Notes: generated by a model not told the origin, from the letters alone. Shown: positions 1 through 9,215, counted from the first letter of the stretch. The stretch is 64,000 bases of DNA from DATKRB01 sp963794215 (GCA_963794215.1 CAWCCQ010000001.1:434001-498000), one strand, 5' to 3'. Program-made: numbers and translations.

Positions 1-303
1 GTCGCCACCCCCGCGTGGCAACGGCGTGTATTCATGTCCGCTTCCAAAATGACTGAACGCGTCGTTGTCAGCTCATGACGCGGCCGCACCGACCGTCAGA
101 GACGGCCTGGAGGGGGACGAACCGCCGTCCCACCAATTGGGTTTCGCTGGCCAAAGGTGTAACCCGATTACCGGGCGCAATCCGATTGCTCGATCTTGTA
201 CACGACACCTCTGCGCCGCAATTAGGCGGTTGGAGGGTAGACATTAGCGGGTGTGCAGGCTAGACAATGGAACCAGTTACGCCTGACGACGAGGAGGAGT
301 TGG
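1..303. other. Upstream stretch without recognised gene
   Basis: I see no protein family in any frame here; short open frames have no convincing start or ribosome site. The last 20 bases hold the strong GAGGAGG ribosome binding site of the next gene. Confidence 0.5.
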
Positions 304-708
304 ATGCTCGCATACATCTACCCACAGGCCAGCATCTTCTGGTCAATGCTGTACTTCTTCCTCTTCTTCATCTGGATCTGGATACTGGTCACCGTTTTCA
401 TCGACATCTTTCGAAGTCCAGACCTGAGTGGCTGGATCAAGGCTCTCTGGGTCATCTTCGTGATCGTTCTCCCGTACCTCGGCGTGTTCGTCTACCTCAT
501 CGCCCGAGGTGGAAAGATGCAAGAGCGCAAGCTACAGGAGGCTGCGCAGCAAAAGACCGCCTTCGACCAATACGTCCGGGAGACCGCGACAAACTCGAGA
601 AGCGACGTCGCCTCCGAACTGGGCAAGCTTGCCGAGCTCAAGACCCAGGGTGTTCTGACCGACGCCGAGTTCGAGGCACAAAAGGCCAAGATCCTGGCGA
701 CTAGCTGA
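304..708 (+). CDS. Small membrane protein with phospholipase-D-like N-terminal membrane segment and SHOCT domain
   Basis: A 134-residue protein of unknown exact role. Two hydrophobic helices (about residues 8-30 and 45-65) match the PLDc_N/cardiolipin-synthase N-terminal type of membrane anchor. They are followed by a basic linker rich in Q and K, then a C-terminal SHOCT motif (ELGKLAELKTQGVLTDAEFE..KAKIL, about residues 104-132), a short helical module often found at the end of oligomerising bacterial proteins. I chose ATG 304 because GACGAGGAGG lies just upstream; a longer in-frame start at 253 has no ribosome site and adds non-conserved sequence. It stands alone, 222 bases before the MFS gene. 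The function is not predictable beyond a membrane-anchored accessory role. Confidence 0.8.
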   Translation: MLAYIYPQASIFWSMLYFFLFFIWIWILVTVFIDIFRSPDLSGWIKALWVIFVIVLPYLGVFVYLIARGGKMQERKLQEAAQQKTAFDQYVRETATNSRSDVASELGKLAELKTQGVLTDAEFEAQKAKILATS

Positions 709-930
709 ACAGCTCCCTCAGAGCTCCTCGCCGATGCGACAGCCGCATTGGGCAGTCGACCGAAGAGGGCCGCGCCGTCACGCCTGACGTGTCCGCTGCG
801 GAATAGATGGCCGTGGTGGTGCGCCGCCGTCCTGAACCTCGACCGACAACCCAATAGCCGATCGAACAACGATCCGGCGCACCTCACAGGCCCACTGGGC
901 AGGTAGATCGTCCGCAGGGAGAGCAGAGCC

Positions 931-2334
931 ATGGCCAACGATGTCGAAACCGGGAGGATGGCTCCGTCGCTCCGACGCATGTTACTTCCACTCGCGCTGG
1001 CCCAGTTCATCTGCAGCTTCGCTGGCTCCAACATGAACGTGATGATCAACGACATCAGTCAGGATCTCCATACGACGGTACAGGGCGTTCAGATCGCCAT
1101 CACCCTCTTCCTACTGGTCATGGCTGCGCTCATGATTCCGGGCGGCAAGCTGACCGATCGCTGGGGCCGAAAGCGCTGCTTCACGATGGGACTCTCCATC
1201 TACGCAGTTGGAGCCGTGCTCAGTGCCGTCGCTCCCGGCCTAGGGGTCCTGATCCTCGGGAACTCGATCCTCGAAGGTGTGGGCACTGCGCTCCTGATCC
1301 CCCCCGTGTACATCCTCACGACCATGCTGTTCCACGATCTCAGGTCGCGGGCCCAAGCGTTCGGCATCATCAGCGGAATGGGCGGGATCGGCGCCGCCGC
1401 TGGTCCGCTCATCGGAGGGTTCATCACCACGGCGGTCACCTGGCGGGCTGCCTTCGTCTTTCAGGCACTCGTCGTCGTCATCATCGTGGTCCTCGGTCGT
1501 CGGATCGAGGATCCGCTGCCAGCGGACCCCACTCGCCCGTTCGACACGGTAGGGGCGATCCTGTCGGCGGCCGGGCTGGTGACCCTAGTCCTGGGCATCC
1601 TGGCGGCCGACAACAACCTCGCTCTGTGCGCACTCCTCATCGTGGTCGGGGCGCTCATCCTCGTCGGGTTCTTCGCCTGGGTCCGGAGCCGTGAGCATGC
1701 CGGGAAGGAAGCGCTGCTCTCCACCAAGCTCTTTCGCGGGCGCACATCAAACCTCGGGTTGATCACGCAGAACGTGCAGTGGCTGATGCTCATGGGAACG
1801 TCGTTCGTCGTCTCGGGCTATCTCCAGGTCGTGCGGGGATACAGCGCCATCAAGACCGGCGTGATTTTCACCGCCGCCACCGTGGGCATTCTCGTGGCCT
1901 CGCTGGCCGCTGGTACTCTCGCAAAGCGCTTCCAACAGCGGACACTGATTCTGATCGGCTTTGTCACCACGATCGCCGGCGTGGCATTCCTTCTCCTGAT
2001 CGTGAAGCATTCGCCGAGCGAATGGGCCTTCGCTCCTGGGTTGCTGCTCATTGGCTTGGGCCTTGGGGTGATGCTCACACCGTCGGTGAACGTGGTTCAG
2101 TCCGCCTTTCCAGAGAACGAGCAGAGCGAGATCTCTGGATTGTCCCGGTGTGTGTCGAATCTGGGTTCGTCCTTGGGTACTGCCATAGCCGGCACTATTC
2201 TCATATCGGGACTGACCGATCCAACGCGATCCTACGCCCTTGCCATGATTGTGGTGGGAGCGATCGGGTTCATCGGCCTTGGGACCACGATGTTTCTGCG
2301 GAGCCCCGAGTCCACGTCCGCCACGGCGACTTAG
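931..2334 (+). CDS. MFS transporter, DHA2 (EmrB/QacA-like) family
   Basis: A 467-residue polytopic membrane protein of the major facilitator superfamily, likely a proton-driven exporter of small drugs or metabolites. The first helices carry the expected MFS features: an N-terminal hydrophobic segment with SNMNVMINDISQDL, the loop motif GGKLTDRWGRKRCF (motif A), and a GPLIGGFI segment resembling motif C of antiporters. About 13-14 hydrophobic segments can be counted, which fits the 14-helix DHA2 class. ATG 931 follows a purine-rich AGGGAGAGCAGAGCC. There is no regulator next to it, so the substrate cannot be inferred. The gene appears intact. Confidence 0.88.
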   Translation: MANDVETGRMAPSLRRMLLPLALAQFICSFAGSNMNVMINDISQDLHTTVQGVQIAITLFLLVMAALMIPGGKLTDRWGRKRCFTMGLSIYAVGAVLSAVAPGLGVLILGNSILEGVGTALLIPPVYILTTMLFHDLRSRAQAFGIISGMGGIGAAAGPLIGGFITTAVTWRAAFVFQALVVVIIVVLGRRIEDPLPADPTRPFDTVGAILSAAGLVTLVLGILAADNNLALCALLIVVGALILVGFFAWVRSREHAGKEALLSTKLFRGRTSNLGLITQNVQWLMLMGTSFVVSGYLQVVRGYSAIKTGVIFTAATVGILVASLAAGTLAKRFQQRTLILIGFVTTIAGVAFLLLIVKHSPSEWAFAPGLLLIGLGLGVMLTPSVNVVQSAFPENEQSEISGLSRCVSNLGSSLGTAIAGTILISGLTDPTRSYALAMIVVGAIGFIGLGTTMFLRSPESTSATAT

Positions 2335-3641
2335 CACTTCGTGCTCGTGTCGACGTGGTCTCCTGAACCGCCGATCATCCGTGACCCGATCCGCCTCCAA
2401 CAAGCGCAGCGGAACCCGGGAAATGCCATCTACCGAAGGCCAGCCTGAGCGGAACCTCTGGGCCGATCGGGGTAGCGGAGCACCGGGATGAGCAGCCATT
2501 CCCAGGCGGCAGCCCTGGCTCCCGCTGAGGCCAAGCTCGCGTGGCACGCGCCTGAGCTGAGGATGGTCGATTCAGGGCCCTGATCGTCGAGCAATCCGAC
2601 GAAACGAGGAGGTTGCTGGGTAACCGGTCAGATCCTCCGTGTCCAACCGCTTGGCCTGCTCCCCTTTAGACCTTGACGTTCGAACAATCTCCGCACAGCA
2701 GGGGTTCCGGCACCGGGTCCCACGCTGTGGCCATCGTCTGCAGTGTGCTCCTGTTCCGATGGCATAGGGTCTGGGTCGATCCGATAACGGCCCGGTGAAA
2801 CACCGTGCGTTGCGCCCTCGCAGTCACGGCGCTCGTTTCGACAATGGCAACGCCCAAGTCTTCGGTGTAGTAGCCGAACGCTTCAACGTTCCCAGTATCG
2901 TCGGGGTCGGAACCCGGCTCCCACCAGTCGCCAGCCGCGATTTCCGTTCGCCGGATATCGGGTCCCTGGATCCCCGACTCGCTTGGGTCAGGAGCGGGCC
3001 ACAGCACCACCACCGATCCCGTGTCCGGGTCCCAAATCTCGGTATTGACCAGTTCGACCTGCCCCTGGCCCACCCTCGCTTTCACGATCTTGTCGATTGG
3101 TTCCCAACCCACACGTAACGGTAGCCCGATCGTCCGGGCGGGTCCACAAGTACGTAGCAGCGCCGGAGAAGGACGGTGTCGGCGGTGAGGAACTCAGTGC
3201 CATGATGCCCTGGGTCGTGGGTCCGTCGGTTGCGCGTGAATTCATGGTCCCCAAATCCGCCAGCACGCGCGTAGCCCCGCGTGCACACCCTCACGGGTGA
3301 TACCGAGCGGACAAGGAGGACGGCTGGAAACAGGCGAAGAACACGTGGCTGGAGTAGTGCAAGTCTCGAGGTTGATCCCGCCCCGATGCAAGCTCCCGCG
3401 AGACGGTGATACTGCCGAACTCGTCGTAGGCATCGAAGTCCCGGCTCAATCTTTCGCGGCCCACGGCCTGCGACATTGGGAGGTGCAACCCGAGCGCTCC
3501 GACAAATGTCGCCTAACGGTACCGCGCGATAACTGGCGGTTATTCCCGGGTTGAAAGCCAAGATGCACGCTCAGGCAGCCACGTGGAGCGCTTTCGAGCG
3601 AGGGGTCTGACGCCCGCCTGAAGATTCGGCCGGGCAGCTGG
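2335..3641. other. Gene-poor stretch, probably decayed coding DNA
   Basis: No intact gene of a known family. Several minus-strand frames between 3560 and 2666 show patches of protein-like composition that switch frame near 3260 and again near 3110, as expected for a frameshifted gene. I could not assign a family. The longest patch is listed separately. Confidence 0.35.
2666..3112 (-). CDS. Hypothetical protein, possibly the 3' part of a decayed gene
   Basis: A 148-residue open frame with acidic, protein-like composition (PIDKIVKARVGQGQVELVNT, then EIWDPDTGSVVVLW). I recognise no family. The upstream frame (to about 3266) carries FSGAATYLWTRPDDRATV and looks like it could run into this one after a frame change, so the start at 3112 may be artificial. 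No ribosome binding site is evident. Treat it as a weak candidate, either a remnant or chance open frame. Confidence 0.3.
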   Translation of the reverse strand: MGWEPIDKIVKARVGQGQVELVNTEIWDPDTGSVVVLWPAPDPSESGIQGPDIRRTEIAAGDWWEPGSDPDDTGNVEAFGYYTEDLGVAIVETSAVTARAQRTVFHRAVIGSTQTLCHRNRSTLQTMATAWDPVPEPLLCGDCSNVKV

Positions 3642-4007
3642 CTAGTAGGGGCTCGGCTGGTTGGAGACGACCGTGAGGCTGGTGATCTTGTCGTCATGCA
3701 CTCCGAAGTAGCTGGTCAGGATGAGGGGGTCCGGGAGGTTGGTTTTCTCGTAGGTGCCGTCGTAGCGGGCTCGGACAATGATGTCGCCGTAGTGGTCGAG
3801 GACCTCGCGCACCTCCATCGTGACGCGGTCCCCGACGAACTCTTTGGCCATGAAGGCCCGGATCGCCGCGGTACCCCAAATCTCGCGCCGGTCGTCGTTG
3901 ACGTAGGCGTCGGGGGCGAAGGTGGCAACGATACGGTCAAGGTCGCTGGCGTTGACCGCGGCGATGTGTTCGGCGATGACGCCGATCAGTTCGGTGGCGA
4001 CGGGCAT
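3642..4007 (-). CDS. SnoaL-like / NTF2-fold protein
   Basis: A 121-residue protein with the typical SnoaL layout: an N-terminal helix (ELIGVIAEHIAAVNASDLDRIV), the ATFAPDAYVND segment, then G-A-IRAFMAKEF and the C-terminal strands ending in ITSLTVVSNQ. The family covers ketosteroid-isomerase-like cyclases, small hydrolases and many uncharacterised stand-alone proteins, so the reaction is unknown. ATG 4007 is preceded by AAAGGAG. It is divergent from the MerR gene at 4135 and shares with it a 127-base intergenic region holding three copies of an 11-base half-site, so it is probably the regulator's target. The product may modify or bind the ligand sensed by the regulator. Confidence 0.82.
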   Translation of the reverse strand: MPVATELIGVIAEHIAAVNASDLDRIVATFAPDAYVNDDRREIWGTAAIRAFMAKEFVGDRVTMEVREVLDHYGDIIVRARYDGTYEKTNLPDPLILTSYFGVHDDKITSLTVVSNQPSPY

Positions 4008-4072
4008 GACGGGCTGCTCCTTTCCGACCGACCCTCGTGGCCGATCGGTTCCACCCTGGGCGGTGCGCTAAC

Positions 4073-4124
4073 GGGAGAGTCAAGAGGCCCCCGCAGGTTG
4101 ACTCTCCCCCTATGGGAGAGTCAA
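4073..4124. promoter_or_regulatory. Putative MerR operator: three identical 11-base half-sites
   Basis: GGGAGAGTCAA occurs at 4073-4083 and again at 4114-4124; its exact reverse complement TTGACTCTCCC lies at 4098-4108. The last two form a perfect 11-base inverted repeat with a 5-base spacer (27 bases in all). TTGACT is also a -35 consensus and occurs within the site on both strands, so the site overlaps both divergent promoters. It ends only 10 bases before the MerR start, suggesting a very short leader or leaderless transcript. Confidence 0.75.
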
Positions 4125-4134
4125 AACTGGTGCA

Positions 4135-4962
4135 ATGTCCGGGTCGTTGACCATCGGCGACTTCTCTCGCGCAACCTTCCTCAGCGTGAAGACCCTGCGC
4201 CACTATCACCGGGTGGGCCTCCTCGAGCCCTCCGACGTCGATCCGGTCACCAGCTATCGGCGCTACACGAGCGAGCAGATCCCAATAGCCCAGGTCATTC
4301 GTCGGTTCCGGGATCTCGACATGCCGCTCCATGACATCGGCTCCGTGCTGCGAGCACCCGATCAGACGACCCGCAGCCAGCTCATCGCCGCCCATCTGAA
4401 CCGCCTCGAGGAGAGTCTGGCCAACACGCAGCGTGCCGTGGCCTCCTTACGCGACCTCCTCGAGCACCAGTCGTCGCCGGCGGCAATCGAGCACCGCCGG
4501 ATACCGACCACCCCGGCAGCGGCGATCACCGCCACGCTGGACGTCGGTGACCTGGCCGCCTGGTATGAAGGGGCGGTAGGAGAGATCCGCGCCACCCTCT
4601 CGGTGCAGGGCATCGCTTCGGGCGGACCTCCTGGAGGGATCTACGCCAACGAGCTGTTCTCTGAGGAGCGAGGCGAGGCGACCATCTTCCTGCCCGCCGA
4701 CGGCCCGGTCAGAGCCGTCGGCCGCGTCGGGTCCTTCGTGGCGCCGGCAATTGAACTGGCGGTCATCACGCACATCGGCTCGCACGCCGACGTTGACCGC
4801 TCCTACGGCGCGCTGGCAACCTACGTGAGCGAACACACGCTCGCGATGGAAGGCCCCGTCCGCGAGTACTACCGGGTCGGACGCCACGACACCGCCGATG
4901 AGCAGGCCTGGAGAACCGAGATCGGCTGGCCGATCTTCGACACCGTCCAAGGGGCAAGGTAG
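4135..4962 (+). CDS. MerR-family transcriptional regulator with GyrI-like ligand-binding domain
   Basis: A 275-residue regulator. Residues 4-70 are the MerR winged helix (LTIGDFSRATFLSVKTLRHY, then HRVGLLEP and SYRRYT), followed by a helical dimerisation region (about 75-120, with LEESLANTQRAVASLRDLLE). The C-terminal part (about 128-272) is a GyrI/SRPBCC-like effector domain as in BmrR: RRIPTTPAAAITATL at its start and GWPIF near its end. Proteins of this type bind bulky hydrophobic or cationic ligands and activate a nearby gene by untwisting an over-spaced promoter. The best candidate target is the divergent SnoaL-like gene, with autoregulation through the shared operator. Confidence 0.9.
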   Translation: MSGSLTIGDFSRATFLSVKTLRHYHRVGLLEPSDVDPVTSYRRYTSEQIPIAQVIRRFRDLDMPLHDIGSVLRAPDQTTRSQLIAAHLNRLEESLANTQRAVASLRDLLEHQSSPAAIEHRRIPTTPAAAITATLDVGDLAAWYEGAVGEIRATLSVQGIASGGPPGGIYANELFSEERGEATIFLPADGPVRAVGRVGSFVAPAIELAVITHIGSHADVDRSYGALATYVSEHTLAMEGPVREYYRVGRHDTADEQAWRTEIGWPIFDTVQGAR

Positions 4963-5064
4963 TGCCGCATCGGAGCACTCGGTCGAGGGTCCAGCGCTTC
5001 CGTTCGTCCGGAGGGCCGAGGGCATTCTCGGCGCCGGCATCAGTCGGCTCCTCGTTCCAGCCGC

Positions 5065-5193
5065 TCACTCCGGTTTCTGGGCTTCTTTGCGATTGCCCAC
5101 CGACAGTTCGGTCTTGATCGGCAGCTTGTGACGCCCGTCCCCCAGCGCCATGAGGCAGCGCTGGAAGGGCTGTCCGTCCACGAGGCCCCGCAC
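5065..5193 (-). pseudogene. Fragment of a DUF1905-type protein
   Basis: Reading from GTG 5193 gives 42 residues starting VRGLVDGQPFQRCLMALGDG and continuing RHKLPIKTEL before running out at a stop. The pattern of a short beta strand, PF..-LM-LGDG-HKLPIK, resembles the start of DUF1905 small beta-barrel proteins, which are normally about 90-100 residues. An in-frame TAG lies directly before the GTG, and the sequence after KTEL does not continue the family. It looks like an internal fragment of a lost gene. Confidence 0.35.
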
Positions 5194-5299
5194 CTAGACC
5201 AGCCCTCGAGCCGTCAGCGAATCGCTCACCATCCATGTGCTGATGGCTCGCGATACTCCCTGCCCCTACGTCGCCGGCGTCGAACTCGATCCCGCGTGC

Positions 5300-6160
5300 T
5301 CAATCCGCCCTACCGCCAGTCCGTCCGCGCAGCGCCTTGATGACCTCATCCAACGTGCTAGGCACGCTTGCCGCCTCCTCGTCACGAATGAGGGCGCCGT
5401 ACACCTCGGCGGCGGCTTGGTGGAAGCCGTCAGGCAGGCCAGCCTCATGAAATGTCCTGGCAATCTCTTGCATCTCCGCCCCCCAGCGCCACCCTTTGGT
5501 GACCGCCTGCTGTGCAGCCACCAGCGAGCGGTTCTTGAGCTCGGGCATTGACCCTTCCCACTCGGCGAGGAGCGCTCCCGTCTCTCCGAGTGCTTCAGCG
5601 AGGGCCCGGATGTCGAGCAAGAGGGCGGTCGTTCCCTTGGTCCACGCTGCAAAGCACATCTTGAGTGCCGAGGCCGCAGTCGGGCCATTGGAAAGCACGC
5701 GGGCGTCCACTGCGGTCCCTGAGAACAGCTGGGAGACCTTCGGGCCATCAGGTCCCGACAGGTAGAGGCGGGTGCCGGGCGATCCAGCGGTCGGCGGCCC
5801 ACCGACGATTCCTCCATCCAAGTAACTACCTCCGCCCGCTTCGACCAGCCTCGACACCTCGCGAGCCGTCGCCGGGGCAATGGCATTGGCGTCGAGATAC
5901 ACCCCCTGAAAGCCTGATACCTGCCCGGCGACATCAAGGGCCGCCTCGGGCGGGCAGATAGAGATGATCAGCTCACATCCGGCTCGGATGGCTTCGATCG
6001 AGCCGACATCGATGAGCCCGACAGCCGACGCCCGACGGGCCGATGCGGGGCTTCGGCCGGAGGAGGCCCACCACACCGGATGCTCACCGGCAAGGGCGCC
6101 ACCGACCGCGGCCCCCATCTCGCCGGGATGAAGTAAACCGATCGAACCGAACTGCACCAT
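5300..6160 (-). CDS. NAD(P)-binding oxidoreductase of the 6-phosphogluconate dehydrogenase superfamily with DUF1932 C-terminus
   Basis: A 286-residue protein. The N-terminal Rossmann fold begins at residue 5 with IGLLHPGEMGAAVG, the glycine-rich loop of beta-hydroxyacid/6-phosphogluconate dehydrogenase-type enzymes. The conserved DGGIVGGPP region follows at about residue 120 and the substrate-domain helix around NGPTAASALKMCFAAWTKG at about 160. The C-terminal half matches DUF1932. Substrate unknown; relatives oxidise or reduce small hydroxy acids or act as imine reductases. ATG 6160 has AGGAGGTAGGG upstream. It lies alone, next to pseudogenes on both sides. Confidence 0.85.
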   Translation of the reverse strand: MVQFGSIGLLHPGEMGAAVGGALAGEHPVWWASSGRSPASARRASAVGLIDVGSIEAIRAGCELIISICPPEAALDVAGQVSGFQGVYLDANAIAPATAREVSRLVEAGGGSYLDGGIVGGPPTAGSPGTRLYLSGPDGPKVSQLFSGTAVDARVLSNGPTAASALKMCFAAWTKGTTALLLDIRALAEALGETGALLAEWEGSMPELKNRSLVAAQQAVTKGWRWGAEMQEIARTFHEAGLPDGFHQAAAEVYGALIRDEEAASVPSTLDEVIKALRGRTGGRAD

Positions 6161-6247
6161 CCCTACCTCCTGAGAAGCGCCGGCAGCACACTCGCACTGT
6201 CTGAAACCGAACCGGGCTCACGTCCAAGCCTACGGGGGGTTGGGCGG

Positions 6248-6827
6248 ATCCGCCCGGCGTCGTCGTTGTCCGGCCGCGGGTTGCCAACTTCAACGTCTGG
6301 CTGCCGGCGTTCGACGCTCACGAGGTGGTTCGCCGAGCGGCGGGAATCCTTGGCCATCACATCAATCGGGCTGAGGATGACCCCAACGACGTGAGCTTGT
6401 ACCTGGCGTTGTCGGATCTCGAGAGGGCCAAGGTCTTCGCGGCCTCGGCGGAACTGCTTGAACGTATGCAAGAGCCGGGCTTTTAGTGCCTCCGAGATCA
6501 CCTACATGACGCCGGTGCGCGAGGCTCTGGTTAGGGATCGCGAGCTCCCCGCATGCATCCTCAATCTCCGTGGCCGATTTTGACCGATGGTTTGAGGGCT
6601 ACGACGCGGCCGCCGATCTCCGAGCGGCGAAAAGGATCATCGGTCAGGCCGCGACCGCTCGATAGATGACCCGACCGCGGCGATAATCTACCACCAGGCC
6701 GAGTCCTTCGACACGCTGCGCGCCTTCCTCGCAACGACGCACTCAAAGCGAACATGCACGAAGCCGGCATCATCTCCGCACCGAGGTTCAATTCGTCGTG
6801 GGCGGCTGGGCCAACATGTACGCCTGA
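6248..6827 (+). pseudogene. Decayed gene of a two-domain alpha/beta-barrel type protein, many frameshifts
   Basis: Plus-strand frames can be joined into one protein of about 190 residues: RPRVANFNVWLPAFDAHEVV...AAGILG..INRAEDDPNDVSLYLAL..LERAKVFAASAELLERMQE, then SEITYMTPVREALVRDRELP, SVADFDRWFEGYDAA, IDDPTAAIIYHQAESFDTL, NDALKANMHEAGIISAP and EVQFVVGGWANMYA with a stop at 6825. Each piece lies in a different frame from the next, so at least five frame changes are needed. V-ADF-W-F/YD, DDPN/T and L-AF-A recur in both halves, indicating an internal duplication of a dimeric alpha-beta barrel type domain. No intact start is visible. Clearly non-functional. Confidence 0.7.
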
Positions 6828-7070
6828 GCCGGGATGGTTCTTGCCCTTGCAGCGATGCGTCGAAATCTTTGGCCCCGATAATGGCCGCCTATCGCCGGAG
6901 CAGATAATCGCCCCATGAAACACGGTTGACGTCGAGTTTCCGGCGGGTGTTCAACGTGCGTCTCTCGGCGGGACGCGATCGTTGGGGCGAGGGGAAACCT
7001 TCAGCGCCCCGGACTCCGCCCTAGAAGACCACGCCATGCGCGTCCGTGGGTCCTCGGGTGAATGCTTACC

Positions 7071-9215
7071 CTAGGGCTGAGGATCTCGAGGCAGGCCTAA
7101 GATGCGCTCGCCGATGGCATTCCGAGACATCTCGGTCGTACCTCCGCCCAACGTATAAGCGCGGGTAAAAAGGAACTCATAGCCCCAGTAACCGTCCTCA
7201 CCATCGATCGCAGCGGCAGCCGGGCCCAGGAGGCGCATTGCCACCTCGGTGAGTCGCTGGTCAAGCTCGTTGCCGAGGAGCTTCGTGATATTGCCTTCCG
7301 GTCCCGGCTCCCCCCCTCCGACCGCCCGGATCGCCCTACGCAGGTCCAGCATGGTGAGGGCATGGTGCTCGGCAACGATCGCTCCCACCTCCTGGCGAAG
7401 GGGCGCACCCTCGGGCGCACCTTGAGCGACAAGGCGAAGCAAGCCATCAGGACTCACGTGAGTGATGGTCGACCCGATGACCATCCGCTCATTACCCATG
7501 GTGGCGCGGGCGATGGACCATCCTCGGTTGACTTCGCCGACGACATTCTCGTCCGGAACGAACACATCCGTCAGAAAGACCTCGTTGAAATGAGCCTCGC
7601 CGGTAATCTCGCGCAGCGGACGCACCTCGACTCCGGGTGCTCTCATCTCGATCATCATGACAGTGATCCCCGCATGCTTCTCCACGTCGGGGTCGGTGCG
7701 CACGAGGGCATAGCCCCAATCGGCCCCCTGTGCGCCACTCGTCCACACCTTTTGTCCGTTCACCAGCCAGCCACCATCGGCCCGGTCTGCCTTTGTTTTG
7801 AGCGAGGCGAGATCGGAGCCCGCGTCCGGCTCACTAAAGAGCTGGCAGATGGAAAGAGTCTGGTCCAAGCTCGGCCGCACCCAGCGGCGCTGCTGCTCGG
7901 GGGTCCCAACCGAGGCAAGGGTAAGCGCCACCCAGCCGCCTCCGACGTCGCGCGGGACGTCGGCAAGCTCTTCGTCGATGATGAGCTGCTCTGCAGGACT
8001 TGCCGCCCTGCCCCAGGGCGCGGGCCAATGAGGAAGGAGGAAGCCCGATTCCACCAGGGAGTCTCGGCGTTGCTCCTCCGGCAGGGCCTGGTAACGCTGC
8101 GCGAAGGCCCGCACCTCGGAGCGCAGCGCCTCCCCCTGGGTCGACGGAGCCAGATGGGCCCTCGGCCGCTCCCCCGCCAGGGCACGGCGAAGGACGGTCT
8201 CTCGAGCATCTTCGATAGGGCCGAATATCGCAATGAGGGACATCGCCCGGCGAAGGAAGAGGTGGGCATCGTGCTCCCACGTGAAGCCAATGCCTCCGTG
8301 AACCTGGATGGTGAGGCGAGCGCAGAAGAGATAGGCCGGCAGCGCAACGGCAGCAGCGACCACGGTGGGCAGCTCGACGTCGGTGACATCCCCGATAGCT
8401 CGGACGGCATCCCAGGCCGCTGCTGTCGCCAGCTCGGACTGGGCCAGCATGTTCGCGCAGTGATGCTTCACCGCTTGAAACTGCCCGATGGGTCGGCCGA
8501 ATGCGATACGACTCCTCGCGTAGCCAGCGCTTGCCTCGGTGCACGCGGCCGCCCCGCCCGCCGCTTCTGTCGCCGCCAGCGCTCGACCGATGTGGAGCGC
8601 CAGTCGGTGGCCTCCGGCCAACACGTGGTGCTCGCTGATCGAACAGCCAGAGAGGTGGACTCGACCCGTGCGGCGGCCGCGATCCAAGCTGGCACTGGGT
8701 TCGATCTTCACGCCCGGGGCGTCGCGATCGATAACGATGAGAGCCTCGCCGAGCGCGAGCACGAGCAGGTTGGCGACCTGGGCCCCGAGGACGATCCCCG
8801 CGTCGCCCTCGGCTATGCCATCAGTCAGTTCGAGTGAGCCACCCAGGCCGAGTCCGGCAACTCGAGACCCGTCGGCCAACCCGGGGAGCACTTCGGCAGC
8901 CAGCGCAGGGCTGGCCGTCGCCGCGATCACCGCCGAGGAGATCACCGAGGGCAACAGGGGGCCCGGAGCTGGCACTCGACCTAGCTCCTCGACGACGACG
9001 GCGAGCTCGGACAGCCCGAAGCCCGAACCGCCATAGCGCTCAGGAAGGTGAAGACCCAACCAACCAAGCGACGCCATCTCGCTCCAGAACCCGGGCAACT
9101 CCTCCTCGGAGGGGTCGAGGAGTGCCCGGGCTGCCTCCCTCACGCCGTGACCCTCGACGAAGGAACGCACCACGGCAGCCAAATCTCGGTGTTCTTCGGT
9201 GATGGCGATCCCCAT
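7071..9215 (-). CDS. Acyl-CoA dehydrogenase, tandem two-domain fusion
   Basis: A 714-residue protein made of two acyl-CoA dehydrogenase units. Residues about 1-355 have the FadE pattern (ERYGGSGFGLSELAVVVEEL, then RIAFGRPIGQFQAVKH and QVHGGIGFTWEHDAHLFLRR). Residues about 365-710 form a second unit with the FAD-site signature CQLFSEPDAGSDLASLKT, WTSGAQ and the C-terminal YTLGGGTTEMSRNAIGERIL. Only the second half has the SEPxAGSD flavin loop; the first half keeps the C-terminal catalytic-region motif but not that loop, so one unit may be structural, like the fused form of heteromeric actinobacterial dehydrogenases used on sterol side chains. It follows the MFS gene on the same strand after 133 bases. 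Substrate not known. Confidence 0.88.
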   Translation of the reverse strand: MGIAITEEHRDLAAVVRSFVEGHGVREAARALLDPSEEELPGFWSEMASLGWLGLHLPERYGGSGFGLSELAVVVEELGRVPAPGPLLPSVISSAVIAATASPALAAEVLPGLADGSRVAGLGLGGSLELTDGIAEGDAGIVLGAQVANLLVLALGEALIVIDRDAPGVKIEPSASLDRGRRTGRVHLSGCSISEHHVLAGGHRLALHIGRALAATEAAGGAAACTEASAGYARSRIAFGRPIGQFQAVKHHCANMLAQSELATAAAWDAVRAIGDVTDVELPTVVAAAVALPAYLFCARLTIQVHGGIGFTWEHDAHLFLRRAMSLIAIFGPIEDARETVLRRALAGERPRAHLAPSTQGEALRSEVRAFAQRYQALPEEQRRDSLVESGFLLPHWPAPWGRAASPAEQLIIDEELADVPRDVGGGWVALTLASVGTPEQQRRWVRPSLDQTLSICQLFSEPDAGSDLASLKTKADRADGGWLVNGQKVWTSGAQGADWGYALVRTDPDVEKHAGITVMMIEMRAPGVEVRPLREITGEAHFNEVFLTDVFVPDENVVGEVNRGWSIARATMGNERMVIGSTITHVSPDGLLRLVAQGAPEGAPLRQEVGAIVAEHHALTMLDLRRAIRAVGGGEPGPEGNITKLLGNELDQRLTEVAMRLLGPAAAAIDGEDGYWGYEFLFTRAYTLGGGTTEMSRNAIGERILGLPRDPQP

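Noticed and set aside
2988..3561. Minus-strand frames read as a thioesterase-like gene
   Set aside because: EIWDPDTGSVV-type wording is reminiscent of hot-dog thioesterases, but no full motif set or continuous frame supports it.
7362..8837. Plus-strand open frame of 491 codons
   Set aside because: It is the antisense shadow of the acyl-CoA dehydrogenase; no domain, no ribosome site, Arg/Gly/His-rich composition.
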